Origin: Rubritalea squalenifaciens DSM 18772
Lineage (GTDB): Bacteria > Verrucomicrobiota > Verrucomicrobiia > Verrucomicrobiales > Akkermansiaceae
NCBI RefSeq assembly: GCF_900141815.1
Contig: NZ_FQYR01000003.1
Location: forward strand, 744,001-808,000
Direction of reading: 5' to 3'
Length of the DNA stretch: 64,000 nt
Below are positions 25,902 through 35,228 of this stretch, piece by piece. Each line of letters begins with the position of its first letter. The stretch's first letter is position 1. The position numbers were made by a program, and so were the translations under genes. The notes beneath the pieces are model-generated. The model had not been told where the DNA came from, searched no databases, and saw only the letters and a list, made by a program, of their open reading frames with translations.

Positions 25902-27620
25902 ATGAGAAAACTCACATTCATCCTTACACTATTTATTACCATCTTTGGGTTAAGCAGTTATGTAATCGCCGCGGGTGCGGTTGAGCCAGCTTACGAAAAA
26001 GAAGAATATCATCTCGATGCGGATCAATATGCCAAATTCCCCCTTCCGCTCAGCAAGTATGAGAAAAAAACAACTGAGGATGGAAAAACCGATCTCGGCG
26101 CCACACTGAAATACCGTGCTACTCAGCAAAACGGCTTCAACCTCTGGGCCACCATTATTTTCGTCTGCGCCATCGTTCACACTTTCTTGGCAGGTTTCTT
26201 CACGGAAATGGCCCACAAGCACGAAAAGCGCCATCAAGAGAAAATCAAAGCAGAAGGCCGTACTGCCTGCGCCAAGCCTCATGACGATGCCAAAGATGAT
26301 GTTTCTTTCCGTGCTCACCTATTCCATTTCCTTGGTGAGGTAGAGGCCATTTTCGGTATCTGGGTAATTGCTCTTGTTGCTGCTATTTTCTACTTCTTCG
26401 GCATTTCTGAGCATGGCTTCGCCGAAGGTATGGGAGTTGGCTTCAAGCAAGTGGAGTATTATCTCGGAAAAGACGTTAACTTCACCGAGCCGCTGTTCGT
26501 TGTTATCATCATGGCGATTTCGGCAACACGTCCAGTCGTGCGTTTTGCAGAGAAAATCGTAGGCTCAGTCGCTCGCCTTCTTGGCGGAGGCCCTGCTGGC
26601 TGGTGGCTCTCTGTACTCACCATTACTCCTCTTCTTGGGTCTTTCATCACAGAGCCTGCTGCTATGACCATTTCAGCGATGCTCTTGGCCAAATGGTTCT
26701 ATTCAAAGCGCCCTCCAGCATTGTTCGCCTACGCCACACTTGGTCTTTTGTTTGTGAACGTATCCGTTGGCGGTACTCTCACTCACTTTGCCGCTCCTCC
26801 TGTTCTCATGGTTGCTGCCAAGTGGAATTTCGGACTTGGATTCATGTTCATCAACTTCGGTTGGAAGGCCGCCATTGCCATTCTAGCCAGTAACGCTATT
26901 TACTACGCTGCTTTCCGTAAGCATTTCGCCGATCTTGCAAAGCGTCTGGACGGTACTGAAGACAACAAAATCAAGTGGGCTGACCGTGAAGACCCGATCC
27001 CTGGTTGGGTCACTCTTTGCCACCTCATTTTCCTTGCCTGGACAGTGCTGACTGCTCACTACCCAGTACTCTTCATTGGCGGATTCATGTTCTTCATCGG
27101 TTTCACTCAAGCTACAGGCCACCACCAGAATGAGGTAAGCATGAAGTCACCACTCCTCGTTGGTTTCTTCCTCGCTGGTCTCGTGATTCACGGTAAATGC
27201 CAAGCTTGGTGGATTGAACCTCTGCTCACTACCTTCGATAACAAGTACATTCTCATGTTTGGGTCTACCTTGCTCACTGCCTTCAACGATAACGCAGCGA
27301 TCACCTATCTTGCCTCACAGGCACCAGGCCTACCTATCATGTCCAAGTATGCCGTACTTGCGGGCGCCGTTACTGGTGGTGGTCTGACCGTCATCGCGAA
27401 CGCCCCGAACCCTGCTGGCCAGTCCCTTCTTGGTAAATACTTCGACGGAGGAGTAGCCCCAGCCAAGCTAGCCATGGCAGCAATCATTCCTACGATCATC
27501 TGTGGCGCAGCCTTCATGAGCATCCCAACTAGTGGCATGTATGAAGACCCTAAACCAAAAGTAGAGGTTACTGCTACCGATAGCCATGATCACGACGACC
27601 ACAATGGTCACGATCACTAA
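25902..27620 (+). CDS. Putative Na+/H+ antiporter (PF07399 type)
   Basis: 572 residues. An N-terminal signal-like helix (FILTLFITIFGLSSYVIA) precedes about ten membrane segments. Motifs such as ITPLLGSFITEPAAMTISAM, NVSVGGTLTHFAAPPVLMVA, TAFNDNAAITYLAS and GGGLTVIANAPNPAGQSLL are those of the Na_H_antiport_3 family found in Chlamydiae, Verrucomicrobia and relatives. The C-terminus is a His/Asp-rich tail (DSHDHDDHNGHDH) that could bind metal ions, and a basic loop with MAHKHEKRHQEK lies after the second helix. ribE starts 22 bases downstream and may be co-transcribed. Confidence 0.85.
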   Translation: MRKLTFILTLFITIFGLSSYVIAAGAVEPAYEKEEYHLDADQYAKFPLPLSKYEKKTTEDGKTDLGATLKYRATQQNGFNLWATIIFVCAIVHTFLAGFFTEMAHKHEKRHQEKIKAEGRTACAKPHDDAKDDVSFRAHLFHFLGEVEAIFGIWVIALVAAIFYFFGISEHGFAEGMGVGFKQVEYYLGKDVNFTEPLFVVIIMAISATRPVVRFAEKIVGSVARLLGGGPAGWWLSVLTITPLLGSFITEPAAMTISAMLLAKWFYSKRPPALFAYATLGLLFVNVSVGGTLTHFAAPPVLMVAAKWNFGLGFMFINFGWKAAIAILASNAIYYAAFRKHFADLAKRLDGTEDNKIKWADREDPIPGWVTLCHLIFLAWTVLTAHYPVLFIGGFMFFIGFTQATGHHQNEVSMKSPLLVGFFLAGLVIHGKCQAWWIEPLLTTFDNKYILMFGSTLLTAFNDNAAITYLASQAPGLPIMSKYAVLAGAVTGGGLTVIANAPNPAGQSLLGKYFDGGVAPAKLAMAAIIPTIICGAAFMSIPTSGMYEDPKPKVEVTATDSHDHDDHNGHDH

Positions 27621-27642
27621 ACTGTAAAGAAATCATCAAGCG

Positions 27643-28233
27643 ATGTTCACAGGTCTTGTAGAATCTACTGGCACAATCACCCAGATCGAGAATCTGGGTG
27701 AGCAAGCCCGCTATACCGTCCAACTGCCGTTTTACGCAGAGTTGGCATTAGGCGACTCTGTGGCAACTAATGGATGCTGCCTCACTGTGGCATCGCTCGA
27801 TCAAGATACCGCGTCTTTTGATATTCTCAGCCAGACTTTGAAGGTGACCTCACTGGGTCATCTCAAGGTCGGCTCATTAGTGAACCTTGAACGTGCTCTA
27901 CGCCCTAGTGACCGATTGGGTGGCCATTTTGTTCAAGGCCACGTAGATGGCACGGGTGAAATTCTTGATCTATCCGAGCACGGTCAAGACCACCGCTTTG
28001 AAGTCAGTTTGCCAGAGTCCATCTACAAGTATTGTATCGGCAAAGGCTCTCTGGCCGTAGATGGAATCTCTCTAACGATTGCAGAGCTCACCGACAACTC
28101 GGCAGTCTTCTGGATCACTCCACACACCTTTGAGCACACTAACCTTGCTGACAAGAAACTTGGTGACCCTGTCAACTTGGAAGCCGATTTGCTAGCCAAG
28201 TACACTGAGAAGCTCCTCAGTTCAAAAGCCTAG
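27643..28233 (+). CDS. ribE: Riboflavin synthase alpha subunit
   Basis: 196 residues made of two similar lumazine-binding barrels. The start MFTGLVESTGTI and the repeats ATNGCCLTVASL and AVDGISLTIAEL, each followed by a PHTFEHTNL- or LSQTLKVTSLG-type segment, are diagnostic. It dismutates two 6,7-dimethyl-8-ribityllumazine molecules to riboflavin. The other rib genes are not nearby, and no FMN riboswitch could fit in the 22-base gap upstream. Its TAG stop overlaps the convergent rsgA stop in a CTAG palindrome. Confidence 0.95.
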   Translation: MFTGLVESTGTITQIENLGEQARYTVQLPFYAELALGDSVATNGCCLTVASLDQDTASFDILSQTLKVTSLGHLKVGSLVNLERALRPSDRLGGHFVQGHVDGTGEILDLSEHGQDHRFEVSLPESIYKYCIGKGSLAVDGISLTIAELTDNSAVFWITPHTFEHTNLADKKLGDPVNLEADLLAKYTEKLLSSKA

Positions 28234-29336
28234 TAGCGCTCGGGACGCTCACGCTTCTCGTGATCGATCCTATCCGCAAGGTTTCTGGCCTTGATCTTGT
28301 GGTCACGTTTAGCTCGGCGTTCAGTCAGCATTTGACGCTTCTTACGTCTTCTTTTTAATTCAGCAATCTCGTCTTCGAGCTTAAGGTAGCTTTCGTATCG
28401 TCGCTCATCCAGTTCACCCGACTCCACTGCAGCACAAATAGCGCAGCCTTTATCTGAGCCATGCTTACAATCGTGGAACTTGCAATGGGACGCCAGCTCC
28501 TCGATATCTGCAAAACTCTCCCTCAGCGTGGTTTCATCTGTCCACATCTGGACTTCTCTTATACCAGGGTTATCAATGAGGATCCCACCACCTTCGAGTA
28601 CGATGAGCTCTCTAGCCGTCGTGGTATGACGTCCTTTCCCGGTTAGCTCATTCACCTCACTAGTCCATTGCCACTCTTCACCCATGAGCTGGTTGACAAG
28701 AGTCGATTTACCCACACCACTGGAGCCCACAATGGTGATACTCACTCCCGGCTCAAGATACTTCTTAAGCACTTCTAGTCCTTCATTCTTCGCTGCACTG
28801 GTAACATAGACGTCTGCCTCGGAGGACAACTCTTCGATCTCTAGTTTAGCTTCCTCGTTGAGTTCGGCCGGGAATAGATCACTCTTGTTTACAAGTACGA
28901 CCGCTTTAGCCCGGCTTCTCTCTATGAGGGTGAAGTACCGCTCCATACGACGCGGATTGAAATCACTTCCAGCATCGGTAACCACAACGACAATGCTGAC
29001 ATTGGCAGCCATCACCTGTTCCTCACTGCTCTTGCCTGGCGCCTTTCTTGAAAAGCATGTCTGGCGTGAGAGCCTGGCCCGAATAACCGTATCTTCACCC
29101 TCACCACCGACATCCAGAGCCACCCAGTCACCTACCGCTGGCAATTCAGCATCACTCTCCGCATCATGGTAGACCTTGCCACCCATGACGACCTCCAATT
29201 CCTCACCGCCCTCGAGTAAAGCTCCGTAAGTAATTTTATTGTCACGAATCAAGCGCGCAGGCACCCACCCTTTTTTGGTAAAAGGTTTAAACTCGGAGGC
29301 AAACTCCTGATTCCATCCCAGATCTTCGAGCGTCAT
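28230..29336 (-). CDS. rsgA: Ribosome small subunit-dependent GTPase A
   Basis: 368 residues. An N-terminal OB-fold (VPARLIRDNKITYGALLEGG, then VGDWVALDV) is followed by the circularly permuted GTPase: G4 VLVNKSDLF comes before the Walker loop IVGSSGVGKSTLVNQLMG and the switch region GKGRHTTTARELIVL with DNPGIREVQMW. The C-terminal zinc knuckle is CKFHDCKHGSDKGCAI. It assists late 30S maturation. A Lys/Arg-rich C-terminal tail follows. It lies 18 bases downstream of menE on the same strand and may be transcribed with the men genes. Confidence 0.95.
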   Translation of the reverse strand: MTLEDLGWNQEFASEFKPFTKKGWVPARLIRDNKITYGALLEGGEELEVVMGGKVYHDAESDAELPAVGDWVALDVGGEGEDTVIRARLSRQTCFSRKAPGKSSEEQVMAANVSIVVVVTDAGSDFNPRRMERYFTLIERSRAKAVVLVNKSDLFPAELNEEAKLEIEELSSEADVYVTSAAKNEGLEVLKKYLEPGVSITIVGSSGVGKSTLVNQLMGEEWQWTSEVNELTGKGRHTTTARELIVLEGGGILIDNPGIREVQMWTDETTLRESFADIEELASHCKFHDCKHGSDKGCAICAAVESGELDERRYESYLKLEDEIAELKRRRKKRQMLTERRAKRDHKIKARNLADRIDHEKRERPERY

Positions 29337-29354
29337 TCTTAGGAAAAGTAAGCG

Positions 29355-30473
29355 TTATTCTGTTGTTTTGTCACCTGCGAATCGGCCTTTCACCCACTCT
29401 TCTACGTCTGCGCGGCGGATTTTCCCCAGAGGACTCCGAGGAAATTCCGACATCACCAATAATTCCTTGATGGCGCACAAGCCCCTATTCGCGTGATCAG
29501 GCAAACGGCTGGCCGAGTCTTCGCTAACGGCCACCAATACCAGGCCCCTTCTCTGATCGGGAATAGGAACTACAATAATCTCTTTGCCTAGCAACTCACA
29601 TAGATTGTCCTCTACGACTTGCAGATCTACCAGTTCACCAAGAATTTTCACACCACGACCGAATCTTCGAAGAAACTTCAATCGTCCCCCCTGAAGCAAT
29701 ACTTCATCTTGAGTAGTAAACCACCCCTCACTGTCTACAGGAGACTGGAAACTATAACCTTCATGTTCACGCACCACGTAGCCGCTGAATAGCGGCTCAC
29801 CTTTAATCCGCAACCGGCCATCATCATCTATCGATGTATCCCATCCTTTAAGAATTTTGAGCCAGTAGTCTCCGCTATCACCCGTGGCTATTTGAGAAGA
29901 CGCTTCAGACATGCCGTAGCTGCGCAACAGCGGCCATCCTAATTCAATGGCTTTCTGGTAGATCTCATCATTCAAATGACCTCCGCCCACGACAATTGTC
30001 TCGATACATGACGGCGCTGTACTTCCAAGACTTACAAGGTCGACTACCTGTGCAGGAACGAGTGATGCGCATTGTGCTTGCAGCTCTTCAATCTGACTAA
30101 TGAATGATTCGGCGCTCCATTTACCCCGGCAGAGATGCACGCTACCGCCGGATAGGTAAGATCGTGCTATGACCCCAAAGCCGCCCACGTGATATATGGG
30201 TATGGTAAGGAGCGATTTACATGACTTTTTGAGATTGGTGTGACCTATAACCGCACGAGCTGAAGCAAGTAGTGCCTCCTTGGAAATTGCTACCCATTTT
30301 GGAGACCCGGATGAGCCTGAGGTTTGGAAGAATACATGCGCTTTCATTTCGGCTCCATCGCGAAGCCAAGACTCTAAGGAATGGATTTCATCAGCCTGTG
30401 AATCAGCTGCGAGTACTAAATTTGAGTCCGACTCCCAAAATGCATCAGATAAAAGCTCCTTAATGAGTCGCAT
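29355..30473 (-). CDS. menE: o-Succinylbenzoate-CoA ligase
   Basis: 372 residues from ATG 30473, two bases after the menC stop (TAACGATG); an ATG at 30494 overlapping menC is the alternative. It is an ANL-superfamily adenylating enzyme: FQTSGSSGSPKWVAIS is the phosphate-binding loop, LRSYGMSEASSQIA the A5 region, and GRLRIKGEPLFSGYV followed by EGWFTTQDEV the hinge region before the small C-terminal domain ending in SPLGKIRRADVEEWV with the catalytic Lys. It is short compared with typical MenE (about 450 residues). Context as the last gene of menH-menB-menA-menC-menE supports the role. Confidence 0.9.
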   Translation of the reverse strand: MRLIKELLSDAFWESDSNLVLAADSQADEIHSLESWLRDGAEMKAHVFFQTSGSSGSPKWVAISKEALLASARAVIGHTNLKKSCKSLLTIPIYHVGGFGVIARSYLSGGSVHLCRGKWSAESFISQIEELQAQCASLVPAQVVDLVSLGSTAPSCIETIVVGGGHLNDEIYQKAIELGWPLLRSYGMSEASSQIATGDSGDYWLKILKGWDTSIDDDGRLRIKGEPLFSGYVVREHEGYSFQSPVDSEGWFTTQDEVLLQGGRLKFLRRFGRGVKILGELVDLQVVEDNLCELLGKEIIVVPIPDQRRGLVLVAVSEDSASRLPDHANRGLCAIKELLVMSEFPRSPLGKIRRADVEEWVKGRFAGDKTTE

Positions 30474-30475
30474 CG

Positions 30476-31438
30476 TTACTTCAGCTTTTCCCATTTCACA
30501 TCCTCCAGAAGATCATCAAATCCAAAACCAGTGCCACCTGGCGACTGCCATTGGGGTGACGGATCACCCATGCGCTCAATAAAAGCATCAGGTTCAAATA
30601 ATCCATGAGTCATCAAGCCTGCGACTGGGTCCTCCAGACCATAAAACCTTTTTTCCACTTTCCCAGAGCACCACGCTGCGTAACACTGACCTATGGGATG
30701 GTCCATGTAGCTGGTGAAGACGAGCTCCCATCCTTCAATCATCGCTCTAGCACACAAAGGTGTAATGTCATCTAAAGCGGGCTTTGCAATGGCGTAGGTG
30801 AATTGACCTCGGGCTTCCTCAACCTTGCGATCCACTGCCAGCGGAATACCGTAAAGTGACCGAATCCCGGCCCAGTCACGATCATTCACCTCGCATGGAT
30901 CCTCTAAGAAATCAATTTTCACTCGCAGGCTCTCGTTGAGAGATTTAATGAATGCACGAATGCCGCCGCCATCCAGCACATTGTTAAAATCCAGCCTCCA
31001 CCTTAGATTAGGATAGCGCTCGTGCATGGCGTTCAAGAGCTCTACTTCCTCAGCTACACGTCTACCCGCTTTCATCTTCACCACCTCAAACCCAGCAGCT
31101 ACCGCTTCCTCTATTCGTTCGGATCCGCCTACAATGGTAGCATGACTCCTTGGGACTTCGACCTTGTCAAAAACGCTAACTCCTTGACTCCTGGCACGGC
31201 CATCCACCATAGCACACTTAATAGCTGACCTAACGAGAGGTCGGAAGAACCTGCCCTTCCTCAAATCCTCAATCAACTCTTCCAGTGATGGATCTCCTAA
31301 CTCACGCCAAGGGTGAATGCACCCCACTCCGTCACCAATCTTGATCAGAACCCCCTTGTGGCGCGTTCTATCAGAGCGGCTATTCAATCCAAATCGACTG
31401 ACTAGCTCGTAGTGATGAATGTAAATATCCGACCGCAT
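30476..31438 (-). CDS. menC: o-Succinylbenzoate synthase
   Basis: 320 residues from ATG 31438, seven bases after the menA stop; an upstream extension would overlap menA. It is an enolase-superfamily enzyme: the first Lys pair is in VVKMKAGR, the metal ligands are Asp in RLDFNN, Glu in FLEDPCE and Asp in LAVDRK, and the second catalytic Lys is in YAIAKPALDD. It dehydrates SHCHC to o-succinylbenzoate in menaquinone synthesis. The C-terminal part resembles the shorter Bacteroidetes/E. coli-type MenC. Confidence 0.9.
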   Translation of the reverse strand: MRSDIYIHHYELVSRFGLNSRSDRTRHKGVLIKIGDGVGCIHPWRELGDPSLEELIEDLRKGRFFRPLVRSAIKCAMVDGRARSQGVSVFDKVEVPRSHATIVGGSERIEEAVAAGFEVVKMKAGRRVAEEVELLNAMHERYPNLRWRLDFNNVLDGGGIRAFIKSLNESLRVKIDFLEDPCEVNDRDWAGIRSLYGIPLAVDRKVEEARGQFTYAIAKPALDDITPLCARAMIEGWELVFTSYMDHPIGQCYAAWCSGKVEKRFYGLEDPVAGLMTHGLFEPDAFIERMGDPSPQWQSPGGTGFGFDDLLEDVKWEKLK

Positions 31439-31445
31439 GATTTGA

Positions 31446-32321
31446 CTATAGGAGGCAAGCTGCAGTAAATAAACCTCCAAAGAGGATTAGTTGCAGCCCC
31501 CCCAATGCCAGGTATTTATTGTAGATTCTACCAGGCTCTCGTTTAATCACTTGAGCGCAGATTGTCGCCCCAAGCAACATGAAGAGCGAGGGAAGAATAA
31601 ACAACTCGACCTGCCCGAAATAGATCCAAGCTAATCCTAGTAAAAAGGCCAAAAGTGTTTCGATCACGATAATGATCTTCCCCCCTTTGACGCCTAGCTT
31701 TACAGCCAAGGTTCGCTTGTCATTTGATCGATCCTCATCGACGTCGCGGAGATTGTTAATAGAGATAAGGACTGCACTAAGAAGCCCGATCTGAAGACCT
31801 AACAGTATTGATTCCGCTGACCAAGTACCTGTCTGCATAAAGAACGTGCCCGCTACGGCCACCACTCCGAAAAAGAAGATTACAAAAATCTCTCCTAGTC
31901 CCCTGTACGCCAAAGGTACTGGTCCTCCAGTATAACCATAGCATAGATACAGTGATGGAATCCCTATCGCCACTACTGGCCATCCGCGCTGAGCATAGAG
32001 GAAATAACCAAACACTCCACTAATCAATAAGCAGAGGACAGCGAATAGATAGACTGTCCGTCTCGACAAAAGTCCGCTCGCCGTTGCTCTGATCGGACCT
32101 AGACGATGCTCGGTATCAGCACCTTTATCATTATCAATGGCATCATTGAAGAAATTGGTGGCAATCTGAATCCAGATCGCCCCCATCAGAGTACAAGAAG
32201 CCAACCAGAGATCAAAGATCCCCAGTAATTTCCATGTAAGCATGCAGCCCAGCCAGACCGGCACAATGGCGGCCGGAAGTGTCTTTGGGCGGGCTGCCAG
32301 GATGTACGGCTTGAGGTTCAT
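31446..32321 (-). CDS. menA: 1,4-Dihydroxy-2-naphthoate prenyltransferase
   Basis: 291 residues with eight to nine membrane helices of the UbiA superfamily. The first Asp-rich motif is NFFNDAIDNDKGAD (residues about 56-69), and the second is NNLRDVDEDRSNDKRTLAV. It attaches the isoprenoid tail to DHNA, giving demethylmenaquinone. It lies between menB (14-base gap) and menC (7-base gap to the chosen start) on the minus strand. Confidence 0.95.
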   Translation of the reverse strand: MNLKPYILAARPKTLPAAIVPVWLGCMLTWKLLGIFDLWLASCTLMGAIWIQIATNFFNDAIDNDKGADTEHRLGPIRATASGLLSRRTVYLFAVLCLLISGVFGYFLYAQRGWPVVAIGIPSLYLCYGYTGGPVPLAYRGLGEIFVIFFFGVVAVAGTFFMQTGTWSAESILLGLQIGLLSAVLISINNLRDVDEDRSNDKRTLAVKLGVKGGKIIIVIETLLAFLLGLAWIYFGQVELFILPSLFMLLGATICAQVIKREPGRIYNKYLALGGLQLILFGGLFTAACLL

Positions 32322-32335
32322 AGACCTAAACCAAA

Positions 32336-33151
32336 TTATGGCAGTCGAGGAAACTTGCCGAAGTCCGGCTTGCGTTTCTCTTTCCAGGCATCTCTACCTT
32401 CCTGAGCCTCTGCGCTCATGTAGTAGAGCAATGTGGCATTGCCAGCCAGCTCCTGAATGCCGGCTTGGCCGTCCAAGTCCGCATTGAAGCCAGCTTTAAG
32501 ACAGCGCAATGCCAATGGGCTGTGCTGAAGCATTTCTCGGCACCATTGGAGTGTTTCTTTCTCAAGATCAGCTAGTGGCACCACTGTATTCACCATTCCC
32601 ATATCCAGAGCCTCTTGGGCAGAATATTGACGGCAGAGATACCATATTTCACGAGCCTTCTTCTGACCCACGTGACGAGCCAAGTAGCTAGCGCCAAAAC
32701 CTCCATCGAAGCTGCCAACTTTAGGCCCAGTCTGACCAAAAATGGCATTATCAGCAGCAATCGTTAGATCGCAAACCACATGAAGAACGTGTCCTCCACC
32801 AATCGCGAATCCGCTTACCATTGCCACAATCGGCTTTGGCATGGAGCGAATTACCTTCTGAACATCAAGAATATTTAAGCGAGGGACGCCGTCATCGCCA
32901 ACGTAGCCCTCATCACCACGCACCTTGATGTCGCCACCTGCACAAAATGCCATATCCCCTTCGCCAGCCAGGATGACAACGCCAACCTTAGGATCTTCAT
33001 GGGCGAGATGAAATGCTAGGAGTAGTTCTTTAACGGTCAACGGCCTGAATGCATTACGCACCTCAGGACGATTAATGGTAATTTTAGCAATCTGTCCATT
33101 CTCGGTAGTTTCATACCGAATATCCTCGAAATCTTTAGCTGTGGTCCACAT
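32336..33151 (-). CDS. menB: 1,4-Dihydroxy-2-naphthoyl-CoA synthase
   Basis: 271 residues of the crotonase fold. ARISRPEVRN-like [14 protein letters not shown], the oxyanion-hole segments [19 protein letters not shown] and [40 protein letters not shown] in overlapping parts, and the C-terminal [13 protein letters not shown], which closes the neighbouring active site, are MenB hallmarks. It cyclises o-succinylbenzoyl-CoA. It follows the menH-like gene by 27 bases. Confidence 0.96.
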   Translation of the reverse strand: MWTTAKDFEDIRYETTENGQIAKITINRPEVRNAFRPLTVKELLLAFHLAHEDPKVGVVILAGEGDMAFCAGGDIKVRGDEGYVGDDGVPRLNILDVQKVIRSMPKPIVAMVSGFAIGGGHVLHVVCDLTIAADNAIFGQTGPKVGSFDGGFGASYLARHVGQKKAREIWYLCRQYSAQEALDMGMVNTVVPLADLEKETLQWCREMLQHSPLALRCLKAGFNADLDGQAGIQELAGNATLLYYMSAEAQEGRDAWKEKRKPDFGKFPRLP

Positions 33152-33178
33152 AGCGCCGTCAGCATCGCTCTTCTAACT

Positions 33179-33922
33179 CTATTGCTCAAGAAATTCCTGC
33201 ACCTTTGCTGAAAAGATTTCTGGCTTCTCCCAAGGCACTCGATGACCGCAATCTGGAACAACACACAACTCCCCCTGCTGGAGTACACTCACAGCCTGCT
33301 TTGCCACTTCTAAAAACTTCGTATCCCTCTCACCGACGACCCACAAAACAGGGCAATTTATACCTGAGAGCCGAGGCAGCAGGTCATCTTGTGCTCCTAC
33401 ACTCCAGTCCATGAATGAGCGGGCCACTGCCTCCCTGCGCTTCTTGAGCTGACTCCTGTCAGGCATACTGATCCCAGACAGAACAGACTGCTCATTCCAC
33501 TCCTGCAAAAACTCTTCCCAATGACCTTTTAGCGCCTTTGCGGCCCACTCAGCATCCTTCGCCTGTCGTTGACTTCTCTCGGAAGAAGGTAGACCAGTGT
33601 GTGCCGATACAATAACGGCCTTTCTCCAGCGTTTAGGTTGATCGAGTAGTGCATGTAACGCCAGCCTGCCACCCATTGAATACCCCAAGATATCTGGCGA
33701 TTTATCTTGCACCTCGCGATTGAAAGCCGCACCAAACTTACTCAGAGGCATAGGGCAGCACGCCAGAAACTGCCATAGATCTATCTTTGCAAGCCGCTGA
33801 TTTTGTGCCTTTAAGTCTGCTGCCAGATGATTCCAATCACTGGCCTGCCCTAGTGCTCCATGTAGCGCATAAATCATAATTTTAGGTGAACGATGTGTTC
33901 TGAGGAAATGCTCAATCACCAT
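33179..33922 (-). CDS. menH: MenH-like alpha/beta hydrolase
   Basis: 247 residues from ATG 33922; starts at 33964 or at MIYALHGALG (33877) are also possible. The alpha/beta-hydrolase landmarks are ALHGALGQASDWN (oxyanion loop), ILGYSMGGRLALH with the nucleophile Ser, VVGERDTKF with the acid and VPDCGHRVPWEKPE with the His. The Ser-containing GYSMGGR and its place at the head of the men cluster support SHCHC synthase (MenH), which eliminates pyruvate from SEPHCHC. Sequence alone would allow another esterase. It is divergent from the PHP gene at 34001. Confidence 0.75.
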   Translation of the reverse strand: MVIEHFLRTHRSPKIMIYALHGALGQASDWNHLAADLKAQNQRLAKIDLWQFLACCPMPLSKFGAAFNREVQDKSPDILGYSMGGRLALHALLDQPKRWRKAVIVSAHTGLPSSERSQRQAKDAEWAAKALKGHWEEFLQEWNEQSVLSGISMPDRSQLKKRREAVARSFMDWSVGAQDDLLPRLSGINCPVLWVVGERDTKFLEVAKQAVSVLQQGELCVVPDCGHRVPWEKPEIFSAKVQEFLEQ

Positions 33923-34000
33923 GCATTTCGGCAGATCAGTGGACTTATAACTTGAACCTGACACTAATCACAAGCAGAACGTCCCCAACACTATTACCCG

Positions 34001-34798
34001 ATGCCAGCAGACTACCACACACACACGCCACTTTGCCAACACGCCGAAGGTGAACCTGAAGCCTTTGTGGATGCTGCGATAGCTGCAGGAGTCACAGAAT
34101 ACGGCATCTCTGACCACGCCCCCTTTATTCCTGAGCCATTTGATGACTGGCGCATGCTCGACGAACAGTTCCCACTCTATTTACAGTGGATTGAGAGGGC
34201 TCGAGCACACGCTGGAGAGCGCCTAACAGTCAGAGCAGGAATGGAGTGTGACTGGATTACTGGCTGCGAGGAGTGGACGCGTGAACTCCGTAACCGATAC
34301 GAGTGGGATTACCTGATCGGTTCCGTCCATTACCTTGAAGATAAATGGGATTTCGACAATCCAAAGTGGCTTGGCAAATGGGCTGATACGGATGTTGGGC
34401 TGGTTTGGGAGCAATACTGGAACACTTATATACAAATGGCCGACAGTGGCCTGTTTGATATACTGGGTCATCCAGACCTGATCAAAAAATTTGGATTCAG
34501 ACCTGATGGTGATTTAAGCAGATTTTACGAGCCAGTAATCGATGCCATTGCAACCTCTGGATCGGCGATCGAGCTCAATACCGCCGGGTGGCACAAGCCC
34601 TGTGCAGAGCAGTACCCTCACTCTGAGTTCCTGGAGTTGGCAAGAGATGCGGGTATCGACCTTGTCATTTCTTCCGATGCGCACCATCCATCCGAGATAG
34701 CCAGAGACTTTGACAAAGCAATTACTCTAGCGAAAGCTGCGGGATACGAACAAACGGTTCTCTTCGACAAGGGCTCCAGGAAATACGAAGCTCTCTAA
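34001..34798 (+). CDS. PHP-domain histidinol-phosphatase (HisJ/HisK type)
   Basis: 265 residues. The PHP metal-binding motifs are ADYHTHTPLCQHAEG at the start, GISDHAPF, GMECDWITGCEEW, IGSVHYLEDKW, ILGHPDLIKKFG and ISSDAHHPSEIARDF, in the usual order for Bacillus-type histidinol phosphatases. It would dephosphorylate histidinol phosphate in histidine synthesis, although other phosphoesterase activities are possible in this family. No other his genes are in the window. Its TAA overlaps the stop of the convergent apaG (34795-34798). Confidence 0.88.
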   Translation: MPADYHTHTPLCQHAEGEPEAFVDAAIAAGVTEYGISDHAPFIPEPFDDWRMLDEQFPLYLQWIERARAHAGERLTVRAGMECDWITGCEEWTRELRNRYEWDYLIGSVHYLEDKWDFDNPKWLGKWADTDVGLVWEQYWNTYIQMADSGLFDILGHPDLIKKFGFRPDGDLSRFYEPVIDAIATSGSAIELNTAGWHKPCAEQYPHSEFLELARDAGIDLVISSDAHHPSEIARDFDKAITLAKAAGYEQTVLFDKGSRKYEAL

Positions 34799-35175
34799 CC
34801 TGGCACAGTGAGCTCAAAATCCGGAATAGGCACATAGAATCGTGTGCCAGAATCCGTGACTCCAAAGAAAGCTCCCTGCACGGATGCATCACTCGCTACC
34901 GTGTGATAACTGTTGTAGGAAAACTCGTCACCAGGCATGATCTCAGGAGTCTGCCCCACCACCCCTTTGCCTTCAACTACCAGAGTTTCACCAGCAGTCT
35001 CTTTGACTACCCACTTGCGAGCTTTGATCGTTATCGCCTCATCCGAATTGTTGAGAATCGTGATAAAATAGACAAATGGATGCGGTTTGTCTGGCGGGGA
35101 TTCCAAATTAGGCACGTGCATCACTTCATTTAGCTGCACTTCCACGCCCTCGATTTGTCCAAACTTATAGCTCAC
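34795..35175 (-). CDS. apaG: ApaG domain protein
   Basis: 126 residues, full length for ApaG. HPFVYFITILNNSDEAITIKAR in overlapping short motifs, then RKWVVKETAGETLVVEGKGVVGQTPEIMPG in the same order as the family, and FSYNSYHTVASDASVQGAFFG form the immunoglobulin-like sandwich. ApaG has been linked to cobalt/magnesium tolerance in Salmonella; the molecular role is unclear. It overlaps the convergent PHP gene by four bases and lies 53 bases past the YfbK-like gene start side. Confidence 0.88.
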   Translation of the reverse strand: MSYKFGQIEGVEVQLNEVMHVPNLESPPDKPHPFVYFITILNNSDEAITIKARKWVVKETAGETLVVEGKGVVGQTPEIMPGDEFSYNSYHTVASDASVQGAFFGVTDSGTRFYVPIPDFELTVPG

Positions 35176-35228
35176 GGGCGAAGCTTACTCAGATGAAATG
35201 AATGCTGCAATTCTCATCCCAGACTAAA

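Noticed and set aside
27621-27642. FMN riboswitch in front of ribE
   Set aside because: The gap is only 22 bases and no RFN element was recognised upstream of the antiporter gene either.
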